Source: Orthonyx spaldingii | Taxonomy: Eukaryota > Chordata > Aves > Passeriformes > Orthonychidae | DNA: 64,000 nt | NCBI GenBank assembly: GCA_013397795.1 | Contig: VZTJ01000801.1 | Location: 558,001-622,000, forward strand | Direction: 5' to 3' | In this document: piece after piece, positions 26,815-39,061 of the stretch | How positions within the stretch are numbered: the first letter of the stretch is position 1 | How the letters are laid out: each line of letters opens with the position of its first letter | Position numbers and translations under genes: made by a program | The notes under the pieces: model-generated | Told to the model about the DNA's origin: nothing | The model's input: the letters and a program-made list of their open reading frames with translations, nothing else | Database searches by the model: none

Positions 26815-29800
26815 GCCTGTTTGAGTGTCTAAGTCATACTTCAGTATGCCAATCATGGAAACATAAGTTAATCCCTCCTATTTATCCACTACAGCTTTGA
26901 TTCCTTCTGCCTTAGCTTCACATGGTCACTGCAGAAACTCACTCACTCCAGTGCTCAGTTGCCATCATGTGTCTTCCCTGGAAATATCCTGGCTGTGTGC
27001 TGCATGTGGATGTTTCACTTCTTGTCTCACATTCCCTTCCTACTTCTTCTGTGACTCTTGATCTCTACCTCTTTGGGGGTTTTTTTATGAATTGACAGCT
27101 CGTTTTGATCGCAGGCAAATCAAACACTTGTGAATTCCTCTCATTTTTAATCTTTACAAGTTACACAACCTAGCAAAATGTTTCTAGTGCATGAAATTCG
27201 AGTAGTGAAAGTGAATATATGTACCCCACAGGGAATCACAAAAAGAGTGGAGGTGACAGCATGCATCGGCAATGGATTATATGAGTTTTATGTAAAGTGT
27301 GATTCAGCTGCCCTTAACATATTGCTATAAATTGATGGAAGAGTGGGGAGAAATTGGCTGATAATTTTTCTGTAACATCTTCAGCACCATCAGCTGCTCT
27401 TAAAAACAATAAAAAAGGAAAATAATACCCCAATAAAATAATTTCTGATTTTAACATGTTCTTTTTGTTGCAAAATATATGATCCTGAACATAGAATTTT
27501 CTTGTCAGCTTTCAGCCCAGAGCAAAGTTTTATTGATGAATTCTAAGCCGCTGAAAATAGGGAATTATAATGGAAATCCTGACAAGAACCTTAGCTATTG
27601 TGGTGCAAATGACAATAGCATAAAAGTAGCCTACAACATATTGTTATGTTAATAAATACACACAAGATAAAATATGGCATTTTAATATTGTAAACTCATA
27701 TAAACAATCTTTTAATAATATTACAATACAGTTCCCTGAAACACAGCAATGCATATACAAATCTGAAGCAAAATGCTATTAGAATATCCCAGCTAACCAG
27801 AAGAGAAATAAAATGCATACCAGTGTAAATTCACACAGCAGTTCCCTCTTTTACCTTTTGATCTTGTTGCTATTAAAATGTTGCTGAGTGTCTGTTTTTT
27901 TTAACTTTCATAAATGCTCTGGATGCTAAAATAATTTAAAATGTTTTCAGGAATAGTTACCTGATATCTAATTACAGCTAAACAGAAAATAAAATTAATG
28001 TAGTCTTGTGTATATTGTTGCTAAAAAGTCAAATATAAAATAATTACTTCAGTAGCATTTTATAATTTTGGTCTAAAAAAATCAAGAAGATATTGTGGAG
28101 GTCTCCATGCAACAGGTGAAAACTCAGATAGTAATTAACATCTGTAACCCAAAATACTATCTTAATACTGTGTTGTGAAGTAGAGAAATAAAATAAAGTT
28201 GTAAAATAGTTTCTTTCTAGATGTCTCTGGACCTCCACAAAATGTTTTACGACTCTTCAGAATGAAAGCAAACCTGTTGTTTTAATCTGACCATTTAGTA
28301 TAAGGAGAAGTCCTTTTGGCAACAAAAATTCAGGACTTTCCTATCTCAAGGGAATGCCTTTTTTCTCTATTTCAGCTTTATCTTCCTAAAAAATCTCGTC
28401 AATTTAGAAAATGTTGTTACTTGACACTTATCTCATTGGATAGATTAGGTTTAACAGTGATGAGGCACATTGGGTATATTTAAAGCTTCTAAAAGCATAT
28501 ATTTCTAAATCTTTTTAAATTAAAGTAAGTTAAGGTATTTGGAGAGTTGTCTATAAAAACTGTTGAGGGAGTACTTTTTGCTGTACTGAGTGTACATTCT
28601 GTACATAGTGTGAGTTTCCAGTGTATGGCATGACACACCATATCAATGAATATTCAAAACAAATAGTATTGTTACATTTCAGTTCAGTCAATGAAAATGT
28701 AGACTATGACCTCATTTCAAATCTGCCAGCAGTCAAAAGTTCTGCAGTCTGAGCTATCTTTATAACCTTTTGCAGTCTTGTCACCCTCAGGAAAGAATTG
28801 AGATTCTGAATCAAAGAAATGTAAAAAGGCTGTGTCCTCGCTAGATCATGAGAAGAGACAAATTGGAAGACTGATCTTGGAAAAATAGGGGTTCCACTTC
28901 CTGCATTTCACCTTTTCTGAAGACAATATAAAAGGACCTATATCTTAGTAGCTGAACTGTGAGTTTTAACTATTCTATGAACAAATTCCAATTCACTCGT
29001 ATCTTGCTCTTGTTCAACTGCCAGACATAGATCATGCAGTCTCTTTCTCTCCCTTCACTGTTTTAATGTTATGGGCTGTCCAACCTTCCTAAAACAGAAA
29101 ATCAAAATAGAAGGCAATAAAGAAAATGTACTAATCCCAAAGCTGGGCTGCTTGACATCTGCCTGGGAAATCCTGTTCAGATATATTAGTATATGGTCTA
29201 TGAAACAAGGGAACATGATGCAGCTCTAAAACAAAGACTTGTATTGATACATTTATTCTGAAGTGATACTTTAAAAATTATACAAGCAAAATATTTATAT
29301 CATATGTTAACAGAAGAAAATTAATACCTAGATAAGATTAAGAGTATGAATAATTAGATAATAATTAATAAACCGAGATACTGTTTTGCAATATCCTGCT
29401 GTGTTTCCTAGCCACATTTTCCTATTGTGTACATTGTCTGAAAATGGTACCAGATTTTTCCCCAAATACCTCCAAAGAGAACCATTATATCACCATTTTC
29501 TCCATCCAAATAATCTTTCTAGAACTTTAGGTATATGTCAGTTCAGGCAAATATTTCTATGTATGTGGCAATTAGCATAATTTTGGGCTAGTGGACTGTA
29601 GTGTGGACATACAAACTTGCATTAATTTCACAGGAAAAGAGAGTCACTCAGTCACAGCAATTAAATATAATCAACAAGGGAGAGCCCTGAAGGCTCTGAG
29701 AACCACAGAGTGTGAGGGCCAGAGCTGGTGACATGCAGTTGACAGTCAGAAGAAACTGTGTCATCTGTCCTGTGGGGCAGAGAAATAGTGAGATTTCAAA

Positions 29801-32363
29801 ATGCTATTTATGTGTGATCAAAATATTTTGGTTTCCAAGCTTAGTTTATTTTCTTCACTCTCATGTGGTCTTGCATAATGGAAGGGAGTCAGCATGGTTT
29901 GACACATGCTTACTTGTTTAGTTATATCATTGGTGGTTTTGCTTTTTTCCCCCCAGCATATTTTTATGGAGATGATTTTCTTCATGCTGAATTTTCTTTT
30001 TAATAGTGTAAATATTTCAGTGCTATCTTTGGCAAGCAAGCAGATGTTTTCGCTGTCATGACGGAATGTGCCTAGAGGGTAACTGTCTTCTCTGCTTCTC
30101 CTTAGGCCTTTAAGGGCTAGACTGACATTGTACCTAAGTAGTGAACAGATAAGTAATTTCAGCATTTCTGGAAAGTATAATAGTAATACTTGAAGGCATG
30201 TTTTAATCCACTCACCTGCAATACTGGAAATAGAGGGAAACAGTATAAACATACCAGATCTCAAAAACCTCAAAGTTGCAGAATTAAAAGTTGTATCTTT
30301 GGCAAAGTAATGAAACAGTTTGTGAATTTGGGGGATTTGAAGAAGTTAGAGTGAAATTTTACCACATTTTCCTACATGAATATGAGTTTTTATTGTTCTG
30401 TGTAGCATGAATGTATTATTTGGGCACCTGGGAACAGACCATGAAGCTTTTCTCTTTCAGGCCCTGTGGAGTGGCCAGAAGAGAAAGGTCAGCAGTTAAT
30501 GAAACTTTGCTTAACAGCATGGGCAAACCCATTGACTTAATTTTCTGACAGTTCTCATGTGAATTTCTGAAAACTACATACCTGTATTAACTACCTGTCT
30601 TGCACAAGCAACAGTCTCACTGGATGTTTCTACAGAAATATAAAGACAAAATATTTGGAAATCTTTCTCCATATCACACATAAGATACACCATTGCTTCA
30701 GGGGGAACTGCTATTCTGCTTCTGTCTTTCTATGCCTAGCAACAATAAATAAGAATTTCACTACTTTATCCAGCAAAGTTAAGCTTTCCATAAGCATTAA
30801 ATTCACTTGAAAGGGCTGTTCTTTTGTGGAAACACAAAGGATGATATTTATTATAGCATTTTAAATCTTTATTCAAACATGCTAATTTTAAGCCTTTCAC
30901 AAATACTGTAGTCTGTATTGAAAATTGTTCAAAAAGAATTTGCTGTCTCTCTATTGCTTCTGCTATTCATAAAATGCATTTGAAAGGAAATAACCCCTAA
31001 GAATTTAAGCCCATAGAAAAAATAACTATTTGAACCAGATCTCAAGAAAAGTATATGGTTGCTATATTCAATTTTCTTGCATGCACAACTCTTTGCTTCA
31101 TAAATCATACCAAATTTTCTTTATTATTTATAAAAATACTGTGTATGTGGATATTCTACTTTTTTTAAAGCATAGTTCCTGCCTTATTAAAGTAGCTGTC
31201 AGTACATGGCACAAACATTTTTAGAAAAGCTAATATTTTAAAATAAAGGTTCTACACAAATGCCTATAATCAGCTAGTCAATAAATATGCATCTTACATT
31301 TCCACGCTATTGCTGTAAGAAAGAGAAATAAAGGACAGAGCTAAGCACAATCAATAGCTAATTTCACTAAGAAGAACAGGCAGTAGCCTGGTATTTGTAT
31401 GTCTACATGGTGTGCTCACTTTGGATGACTCACCACGCTGGAAGCTATCATATAACAATTGGCTGAACAGAATAAGTTAGTAAAAAGAGAAATGTGGAAG
31501 GATTTAATTCATTTTGAAACTCAGAGTACATGTTGAAAAGTATAAATTTCACAACTTAAAGAGACAGAAAAAAATGGGCTCTCAATAAAAAGTTTAAAAA
31601 ATGTCTGGTACAAAGGCAAATACAAGATATGAATAAAAGAAGAAGCTGAGGGCATCTTTTTTTCAGGAGGTTATGATCCAATAAATTTATATAATTAATC
31701 ATTCATAGATTCAATTATCAACAATCCTAACAGTAGTACAAATATAATTTCCTAAATATAAATATTATTTTAATATAATTCTTGAGGTCTTTTAATTAGA
31801 TCTTCATAAAGCAACACTGTTATGTTATGGTACTATAACTTCAAACCCCTTTTAGTGTCCTGAAGATCTTAGGAGAGCGTTCAAGTAGATGTCCTCAATT
31901 TATTAAAACAAAATACTTTATTTCACTACATTCTTGAGTTATATATATTTACAAAGTAAAGATAACTGCATTAGAGGCATACAGCTGAACAACAGAAATT
32001 CATCAGCGTTCCAAACGTAGTGATCGATTCTCTCCCCAACTCAGTTACAATGAATATAAATTGAGAAAAACACAGAGAAGTAGGCCAGCAGGAGGTCTCG
32101 AATGCAGGTGAAATTAAAAATAAATACTGTGGTTTGAAAAAAGTCTATTTTCTCATTCTTGCTCTGGAATAGATTGGAAATACTGATAGCAATTGCAGTT
32201 TTCAATCAAAAATCTGCTCACAGCTTTTTTTGATCCTAAAGTGTATTCTTTCAAGGCTAAAAACACGTTGAAAAGTTGTATTCCAGCTAAAATTAAGCCA
32301 GCTGATTTGTTTGTTTATCATGTGTCTGAGTCACAACATTATCCACTCTGATGTAGGTAATTT

Positions 32364-32381
32364 AAAAAAAAAAAAAAAAAA
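32364..32381 (+). repeat. Poly-A run (18 A)
   Basis: Eighteen consecutive A. The preceding sequence does not resemble a processed pseudogene or a known SINE. Confidence 0.9.
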
Positions 32382-33164
32382 GAAATAGATTTTCTTATCC
32401 AGGAGGCTATTCAGAAAGACAAACTCACAAATAGAACCCAAGTTATGGACAAGTTCTAAAGGAAAAGAGCTAATGAAGAGCTAATATTTCTAGGAAACTA
32501 AGATAAGAAAAGAGGCAGTTTCAGAGTTCTTGCCTGCCCCACACACATGACATACTGAGCCAGGAGTAAAGAGCATGTAAAGCAGCTTGATGTACTAAAT
32601 AGAGCTCAAGTCACAGAGATGAGCACACATTCAGATATCCTGCAGACACAGGCCACTTCTTTACCAGCAAATTGAACATGCCTCAGAGCTCTGAAGGCAC
32701 TGAGATAATTCACAGAATGGCTGGCATCTATCCTAAAACACTGCCAAGACTGGGTAGCTGTGGTGACGCATTTGTGACAGTAGCTGAAGGCAAACTGCCC
32801 ATTGTGTATTCTCACGAGCTGCTCTGACTGACAGACCATGTGAGGGAATTGTTGGGGGACATAAATAATTACAACAGGCTGAAAATTTTTCAGGGAGTGT
32901 GTCGAGATTTGCCTAGCAAGGAAAATCACATTCCCTGTGCCCTGAAGCATTCCACACTAGAACTGAGTAGTATAGATGCATCCAGGCAGACTGACATAGA
33001 CAGTGTACAGAGACACAGGTGGTTGAAGTCTTTAAGACCTGAGCTGGAAGTTATGAACTTCTAAAAGTGATTCTTAGCTCTAAGTTAGAGTTGGCTGTCA
33101 TTACACAAAATATTTAATGACAGTCAAGCTTAAAATTTTTTAGTTTGAGGGCAACTGAGCACTG

Positions 33165-33327
33165 TCACTACTGGAGACTGCGGTGTCTCCATCCTTGGAG
33201 ATATCAAAAACCTGCCTGGATATGATCCTGGAAAAATGACTCTAGGTATCCCTGCTTAAACAGAGAGATGAACCTTCAAATGACCTCCAGATACCTCTCT
33301 CAGACTCAGCCATTTTGTGATTCTGGA
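33165..33327 (+). mobile_element. CR1 LINE 3' end fragment
   Basis: Matches the CR1 3' untranslated tail: TCTCCATCCTTGGAGATATC, CCTGCCTGGATATGATCCTG, CTCTAGGTATCCCTGCTTAA, GATGACCTCC-like sequence and a terminal ATTTTGTGATTCTGG octamer pair. Diverged and 5'-truncated. Confidence 0.88.
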
Positions 33328-36039
33328 AAATGTTCCCACTCTCCTGTTCCACCAGTCTACCCTTCATGAAGTGTCAGCTCAACTGCTTATGAGGTTTTGC
33401 TCTCAACTCAAACTAGTTGAGGGAAATGACTGGGGTTAAAAACAATCCTGCAACACAAACAAACAAGGGGTGGAGATGCAGAAGTGCCAAAGCTTCTTCA
33501 TGAAGAAACTATGCCCTTTCTGAGATTCCATTTCATGCAAGAGAAAGATACTATAATACTCTCTTCTTTGTACTCTCACCTGGCCTAGTTTGAAACAGAA
33601 TTGGAGCCGTTGCACTTGCTCAACCATGTACAGCTGCTGACAGGCACTTGAAGAAGTTGAGTGGTCTGAACAATTTTGTTACTGCCTCATTTGAAGCACA
33701 GTGCCTCGCTGTAGAAATGCAGATATCTGAAACAGATGTTGGCACATTAAAAGTAAATGTAAACTGATTTCAGGAACATCCCTGTTTGAGAAGGAGGACA
33801 GATAGTGATGGCCAGATGGAAATGATGAATAATAGTTGTCTTTCAGTTTTGGAATCAGAGTCCAGAATTTGGCCTTCTCTGCATACACTGAGCAGGATTC
33901 AGTGTTTTAAAAGGTCACGAGAAGTGTCTAATTTTGTACAGACATGAAGGAAACAGAAAGGAAAACATAAAGGAAACACAAAAGAAAAGAGAACAATGTT
34001 CTTGGTCTTCTGCAGCTGAAGGAAATTTAATCTGTTCCTTTTTGTCTTCCGGGAATGTCTGACTGTACCCAGGACCATTTTCTTCTGGCAAACCCAGCTT
34101 GCATTCATATTTTGGAGTTTTGTATATAGGCCAAATCAATAGTTAATTGTACTATCTGTGCAAATACAAATGAATAGACAGCAACTCACTTCTAGCTAGG
34201 AAACTGGAACAGAAAACAAAAGAGAGAAAGAGACTAATGGCTTTATGTTTTCACTAATTCTATACTTGATAAATAACCTTTCTCACTGAGTAGATAATTG
34301 TAATCTTATAAGCATCTCCTGCTTCAAATGACAATTTGAAGGCAAGAAATGAAGAAAATTAACAAGAAGACAAATGTTTCTGTCACAAGAATATGTGTAA
34401 AAGAAAAATATAATGACATAAGCTTATGAATCACTAAATTTATTCTTATTTTAATGCTAGCTCAGAAGTGGAATTTGGGTGAAAAATGTATGGAGAATGG
34501 AATAGCTTTGCAATTCCATTTGTGTAAGAAAACACTCATGAATAATATTTATTATTTTTTCAAGTGGAAATGGTTGCCTGCATGAATTGAAAGAGTGTTA
34601 TTGAAGTCAATAGATAATTTTTCTACATAGTGAAGACATAGATAGGCCAATAATGGTCAAAGAAAGACCATGTAAGAAAAAAATATTTTTTATTCCATAA
34701 ATCTCCATTAACATTTTTTATTGTTCTAATTTCTAATTTGTTAATATCTATTTCCTCATTTGTTTTACTTCTTTGCCTTTTTCATCTTCACCAAGTAATT
34801 TTTGTTCATGATTCAATTTTATGGAGTAACCTTGAATTGACAGTCATTTTCAATGGACTGAAAATGTACTTGCAGATTCATTGAATTACATTAGATTCTC
34901 TCAACAGCTGAAGTGTTTTTGACAAACTAAATAAGGCACACTAAGTGTATGGATTTTTATCCTTTTTGTCATAACTGCTTTTCCATGTCATTTCACAAAA
35001 TATCTCTAAAGTTATGTATCTATTTTCTAATTTTAAAAGTTATGAAGTGATAAATAAAATCCCTATTTGTATAAAGGCAGCTTCAGACATGTGCCAATGA
35101 GAAGGTTCTCAGAGACTCAAACTAAATCATAGATCACATGTATATCAACTGATGTAAATCAAGTGCTATTAGACACTTTTAAAATCAAGAGCCAAGGTAC
35201 TACAACATGAATAGGCATGCTCTGGGACCTGCTTTTGCATCTTTAGATGAGATTCAAAAGAGAATATCTAATTAAGTGCAGAATGTGACACCTTTAAATT
35301 CTACCATCTTTCTGTAGGGTATATTCAAGTTCATATTTGTTTATTTCTATATATATGTATACATTGTCTGTGAATATTTGGGTGGGGGGTGAGTCAGAAG
35401 AGTAGATGCAGAAGTTAATTGCTGGGGAGGATGTGTGTGCACCCACACAAGCCACTCAGAGTGAGAATGAGTACCAATCTATCACTGCACGGGTCTGAAC
35501 CAGATTCTACCCCCTCCACACTTTTGTGCTCCTGACAGTCACACAACCCTGACTCAATACTCCTACCTCTCGTTCAACCCTCATGAAGGGCAAAGAAGAT
35601 GGTCAATAGCTATTCTTCTCTTCTCCCTTCTTCATCATGCTCACATGCAAAATCTGACAAAATTAATTAATTGTACAAGATGCAAAGGACATACATATAT
35701 TTATAATTTTCATCCATGTGTGCAGTAGGCTTCATAACTAAACCAAAGGAAAAATAGTATTTTTAGAAATGTGAGCTGCACTAAAATGAATGTTTATTTG
35801 AATATTGAAGAGCAAAGCTTTATTTTATCAGAGGTTCAAGCTGAAAACTCTTTCACAACTGGAGAAAATGCAGGAAGCCATTCCAAACTATGAAAGCAAA
35901 CTTCACATTCCTTTCTGGTAGTGAATCATATTTTGAGCCCCAACATATATGTAAAAAGCACATTTAGACAGACTATCACAGGTGTCTATGTCTGTATAGA
36001 GTCTTCCAGGAAAAGCTGTATCCTGCAAAAAAACTTTGA
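33328..36039. other. Non-coding flank, no gene seen
   Basis: Intergenic sequence between two CR1 ends. A perfect AP-1-type TGAGTCA occurs at 35390-35396, which is expected by chance at this scale. Overlapping minus-strand ORFs at 33899-34139 show no domain. Confidence 0.55.
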
Positions 36040-36121
36040 AGTCAGTCCCTCTTTGAGTAGGATTTTGACTAGATGACCTTCAGAAATACGTTCCATCTTA
36101 AATTACTATATGATGCTATGA
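36040..36121 (+). mobile_element. CR1 LINE 3' end fragment
   Basis: Matches the last 80 or so bases of CR1: CTCTTTGAGTAGGATTTTGA, CTAGATGACCTTCAGAAATA, and a tail ATTACTATATGATGCTATGA that is a mutated octamer pair. An old, short copy; its left edge is uncertain. Confidence 0.8.
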
Positions 36122-38893
36122 GTCACATACTCTCATTGACTTCAGCAGACACTAGGTTGGACAGGTGTTTCTTGCAAAACATGACATTTATTCAAAATTG
36201 TGAGTTTTAGGTCTGTTAAAATTTATGGTTCTTGACAAAGTAATTTTAGAAAGCCAACTCATTATGAATTGGTTCTAGTTTTTAATTCAAAAGGAGAAAA
36301 CCAACTTACAAGAATAATTCTTTGTGAAAAAATGTACTTGCTAAAAACAATTTTTTCTAAAAATTCCTTTGCTAGATACCATTCACCAAAATCTTAAAAA
36401 AATCTTTGCTTTTCCATTTTTCATAAAAAATTCAGACAATAACATTGATAATATGTTTTTGTAAAATTAAATTTTCTATTAAAAGTCAGTTTTCCTTAAA
36501 CATATATTTCAATTACATAATTAATCTTCTATAGATATCACTGCCTTCTTTTGGTATGGCTAAAATAGTTAACTAGATAGCATAGCTGTTTTCAGAAGCT
36601 CCAATATTGGATATTAATCAGTTTTGTCATTTCACAGGAAAGCAATTTTCCTCCAGATACAACATTCTATACCAGCATAAGCTGGTTAACTTCTGAAGCT
36701 GATTGAATGGTAAAGAATACCTGTGATCCAGATCTAAATAAGATAATATGATTACATACTACCAGGGCTATATAACATGCTATTCTCATGTGTGCTGGTG
36801 TCAAAACAAGTTAGCTTTCCTCATGGATTTTTAATATATTTCAGTCAGAGAAAATAGTTTGTACAATAAATATCACAATTTCTTGTCTCAGTTTTATAGT
36901 ATATGCTCTTAGACTAACTAAGAAAAGATAACTTAGACAAACTTTCTAGAGGACAGATTTTCATTGTGGAGTTAAGGAAATCAATTCAAAAAGAGCAAGT
37001 GACAATGACAAGCTGCTGACTGAGATCTAATTTGACTAAGAAACAAACTGTTATCAAACTATTCTTAAGGTGCAGCTGAACTGGTTCCTTCCTAGTTATT
37101 TTTTCTAAATTTACAGTGACAGGAAAGCATGCCTCAAAGGCTGGAGTAGTCTATTATTCTTTGTGACTTCCTCCAAGCAAGAGTATCAGGATCACTTGCT
37201 ATAATAAAATGCTAGGAATAAAAGGCAAATAATGAAGATTTCATGACAGCACTTGATAGGTTTGCTGAATGTTGCAGATATGTAGACTTCAAAAGAAAAC
37301 TAATAAGAGAAAAAATAGTCACATATATAAAAGGAGCCACATATAAAAGGAGCCCACTTCTGGGAAGAGACACTGTCACTCAGATTCAAGAGCAGGTAAT
37401 GTTACTTATGATTCCAAAAGCAGAAGTCCTGTATCAGGTGGCCTCAATACATGGAAGATGAGCCAAACAGAGCTGAAATAGCAACATGAGCATTCTCATA
37501 AAACAAAAATAGTGCTCAGGTAAGGACAGGGAGAACAATATCTCTTCACAAGAGAGAACAGTAAAGCTGTAGAGCACGGAGCACAATAACAAGCAACAGC
37601 TGGAAACTATGAATGGCATTGAGCAGGACTGATGGAACTATCATGCAATAGGTACTCTCCTAACAACATAGAAGCTGCCCAGAGAAACTGGAGATAACAC
37701 TGCTGTCATCAGTGTACACTGCATGAACATTTCACAGTCCAAGGGACAACATATGTTGGAAAAACACACAGTGGTGTTCAGTGTTGACCTGAACAGACTA
37801 CATCTTGCATCTAAAACCAACATGGGGAAACCACTGAGGTATTACCAGGAAAAAAAAAAAAAACACGGAAAAGAAAAAAAAAAACCCTAAATTAATTCAA
37901 GACAATATTTATGTAAAGTAAGACAGCTGTGAAAGTCAGGTATAATACTATATGGGCTCAGAGAAACTATACTGGACATTTGTATATAATTCCAAATATA
38001 AGTAGATTTTTTTCAGGTATTTTCATTAAGAAACAAGGATTGATGGTATATCATTAGGTTCTAGACATATTGAAGAAGCCTGGTTCACCTTCATGGTAAA
38101 ATATGACTTGGCAGAGGGTGTTTAAACAATTCACCTGAGGATAAGCACTGCTTAGGCTAAGTACGAAAAAGACTTAATCAGCACCTCAAGGTGCACTCTG
38201 TTATCTGCATCTGGGAAATTAAAAAAAATCAAAGAGGTTGATAATATGAAATTAGATATCACTTAGTGGAGTGGGAGTAGATTTAATAAGTGCTATGATA
38301 ACAACAGCCTTCACCCTCTCTTGTCCAAGTCATGTCTTCTGGGAGCAGGGCTGACATGGTTGCACAGCTCCTGCATTCACATACAGGCTGCACTGTGCCA
38401 CCAAAACACAATGTTTATGGCAACAGCAAAACGTTTCCTATTTTATATGTACGGAAAAATACTTGTGCATAGGCAAAAACAAATGCTTTCTACAGCTAAT
38501 TAAACAGCAATTCTGGTATCAGATATCAAAGTATCCTCATGACAAAAACTGAGAGCAGGCTATGGAACACTCTTGTAACAGCACTAACCAAGTTTGGAAG
38601 ATAGTGCTCCAATGAAGAAATATTTTCAAAAGTTAAATAGGTCTCATCGTTACATTATTGACTTTTTTGCTAATGCAGTCGAAGGTGTGGAGACTGTAAT
38701 GGATAATTGAGTGTAACTTGTTAATTTTTCCAAAGACTATACTTACCATATGAGTAGACAAGGGGTAGGCAATTTAGGAAGTATGTATGTAATCAAAAAT
38801 ATAGAAAGAGCTAACAGAAGTGTAATAATATCTGTATTATTTTAGTGTTAATACATCAGTGATATTCAAATATCCATTAAAATAGCCTTTTTT
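36122..38893. other. Non-coding flank, no gene seen
   Basis: AT-rich intergenic sequence with the A-rich tract at 37849-37884 and a small local duplication (CACATATAAAAGGAGCC-type) near 37320-37352. No gene or mobile element was recognised. Confidence 0.55.
37849..37884 (+). repeat. A-rich tract with two poly-A runs
   Basis: Two A runs (about 37850-37863 and 37874-37884) separated by CACGGAAAAG. No retroposed gene body was recognised to the left. Confidence 0.85.
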
Positions 38894-38909
38894 GGGGGGG
38901 GGGGGGGGG
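38894..38909. repeat. Poly-G run (16 G) beside a gap
   Basis: Sixteen consecutive G in AT-rich surroundings, about 23 bases before the gap. It could be a true G run able to form quadruplexes or an error at the contig end. Confidence 0.9.
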
Positions 38910-38932
38910 AATTTTTCCTAAAAAAAATTTAA

Positions 38933-39061
38933 NNNNNNNNNNNNNNNNNNNNNNNNNNNNNNNNNNNNNNNNNNNNNNNNNNNNNNNNNNNNNNNNNNNN
39001 NNNNNNNNNNNNNNNNNNNNNNNNNNNNNNNNNNNNNNNNNNNNNNNNNNNNNNNNNNNNN
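38933..39061. other. Assembly gap (129 N)
   Basis: A run of N bounded on the left by a homopolymer G run and A/T runs, and on the right by five G. The local repeat content probably broke the assembly. No gene is interrupted. Confidence 0.98.

Larger units (their letters stand above)
23034..33164. other. Non-coding flank, no gene seen
   Basis: About 10 kb of AT-rich sequence. It contains the 30-bp tandem duplication, the 18-A run, a steroid-receptor-like palindrome at 28591-28605 and the largest ungapped chance ORF of the flank (151 codons, minus strand, 29818-30273). Blocks 25920-26330 and 32530-33060 are less AT-rich, but I recognise no exon or repeat family in them. Confidence 0.55.

Noticed and set aside
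29818..30273. 151-codon minus-strand ORF, the longest ungapped one in the flank
   Set aside because: No recognisable domain, composition like the surrounding AT-rich DNA, and a length not surprising over 64 kb in six frames.
30446..30488. Exon-like segment with a TTTCTCTTTCAG-type acceptor and a weak GTCAGC donor, about 27 bases
   Set aside because: Donor is weak, there are no partner exons, and short pairs of this kind are common by chance in a 58-kb flank.
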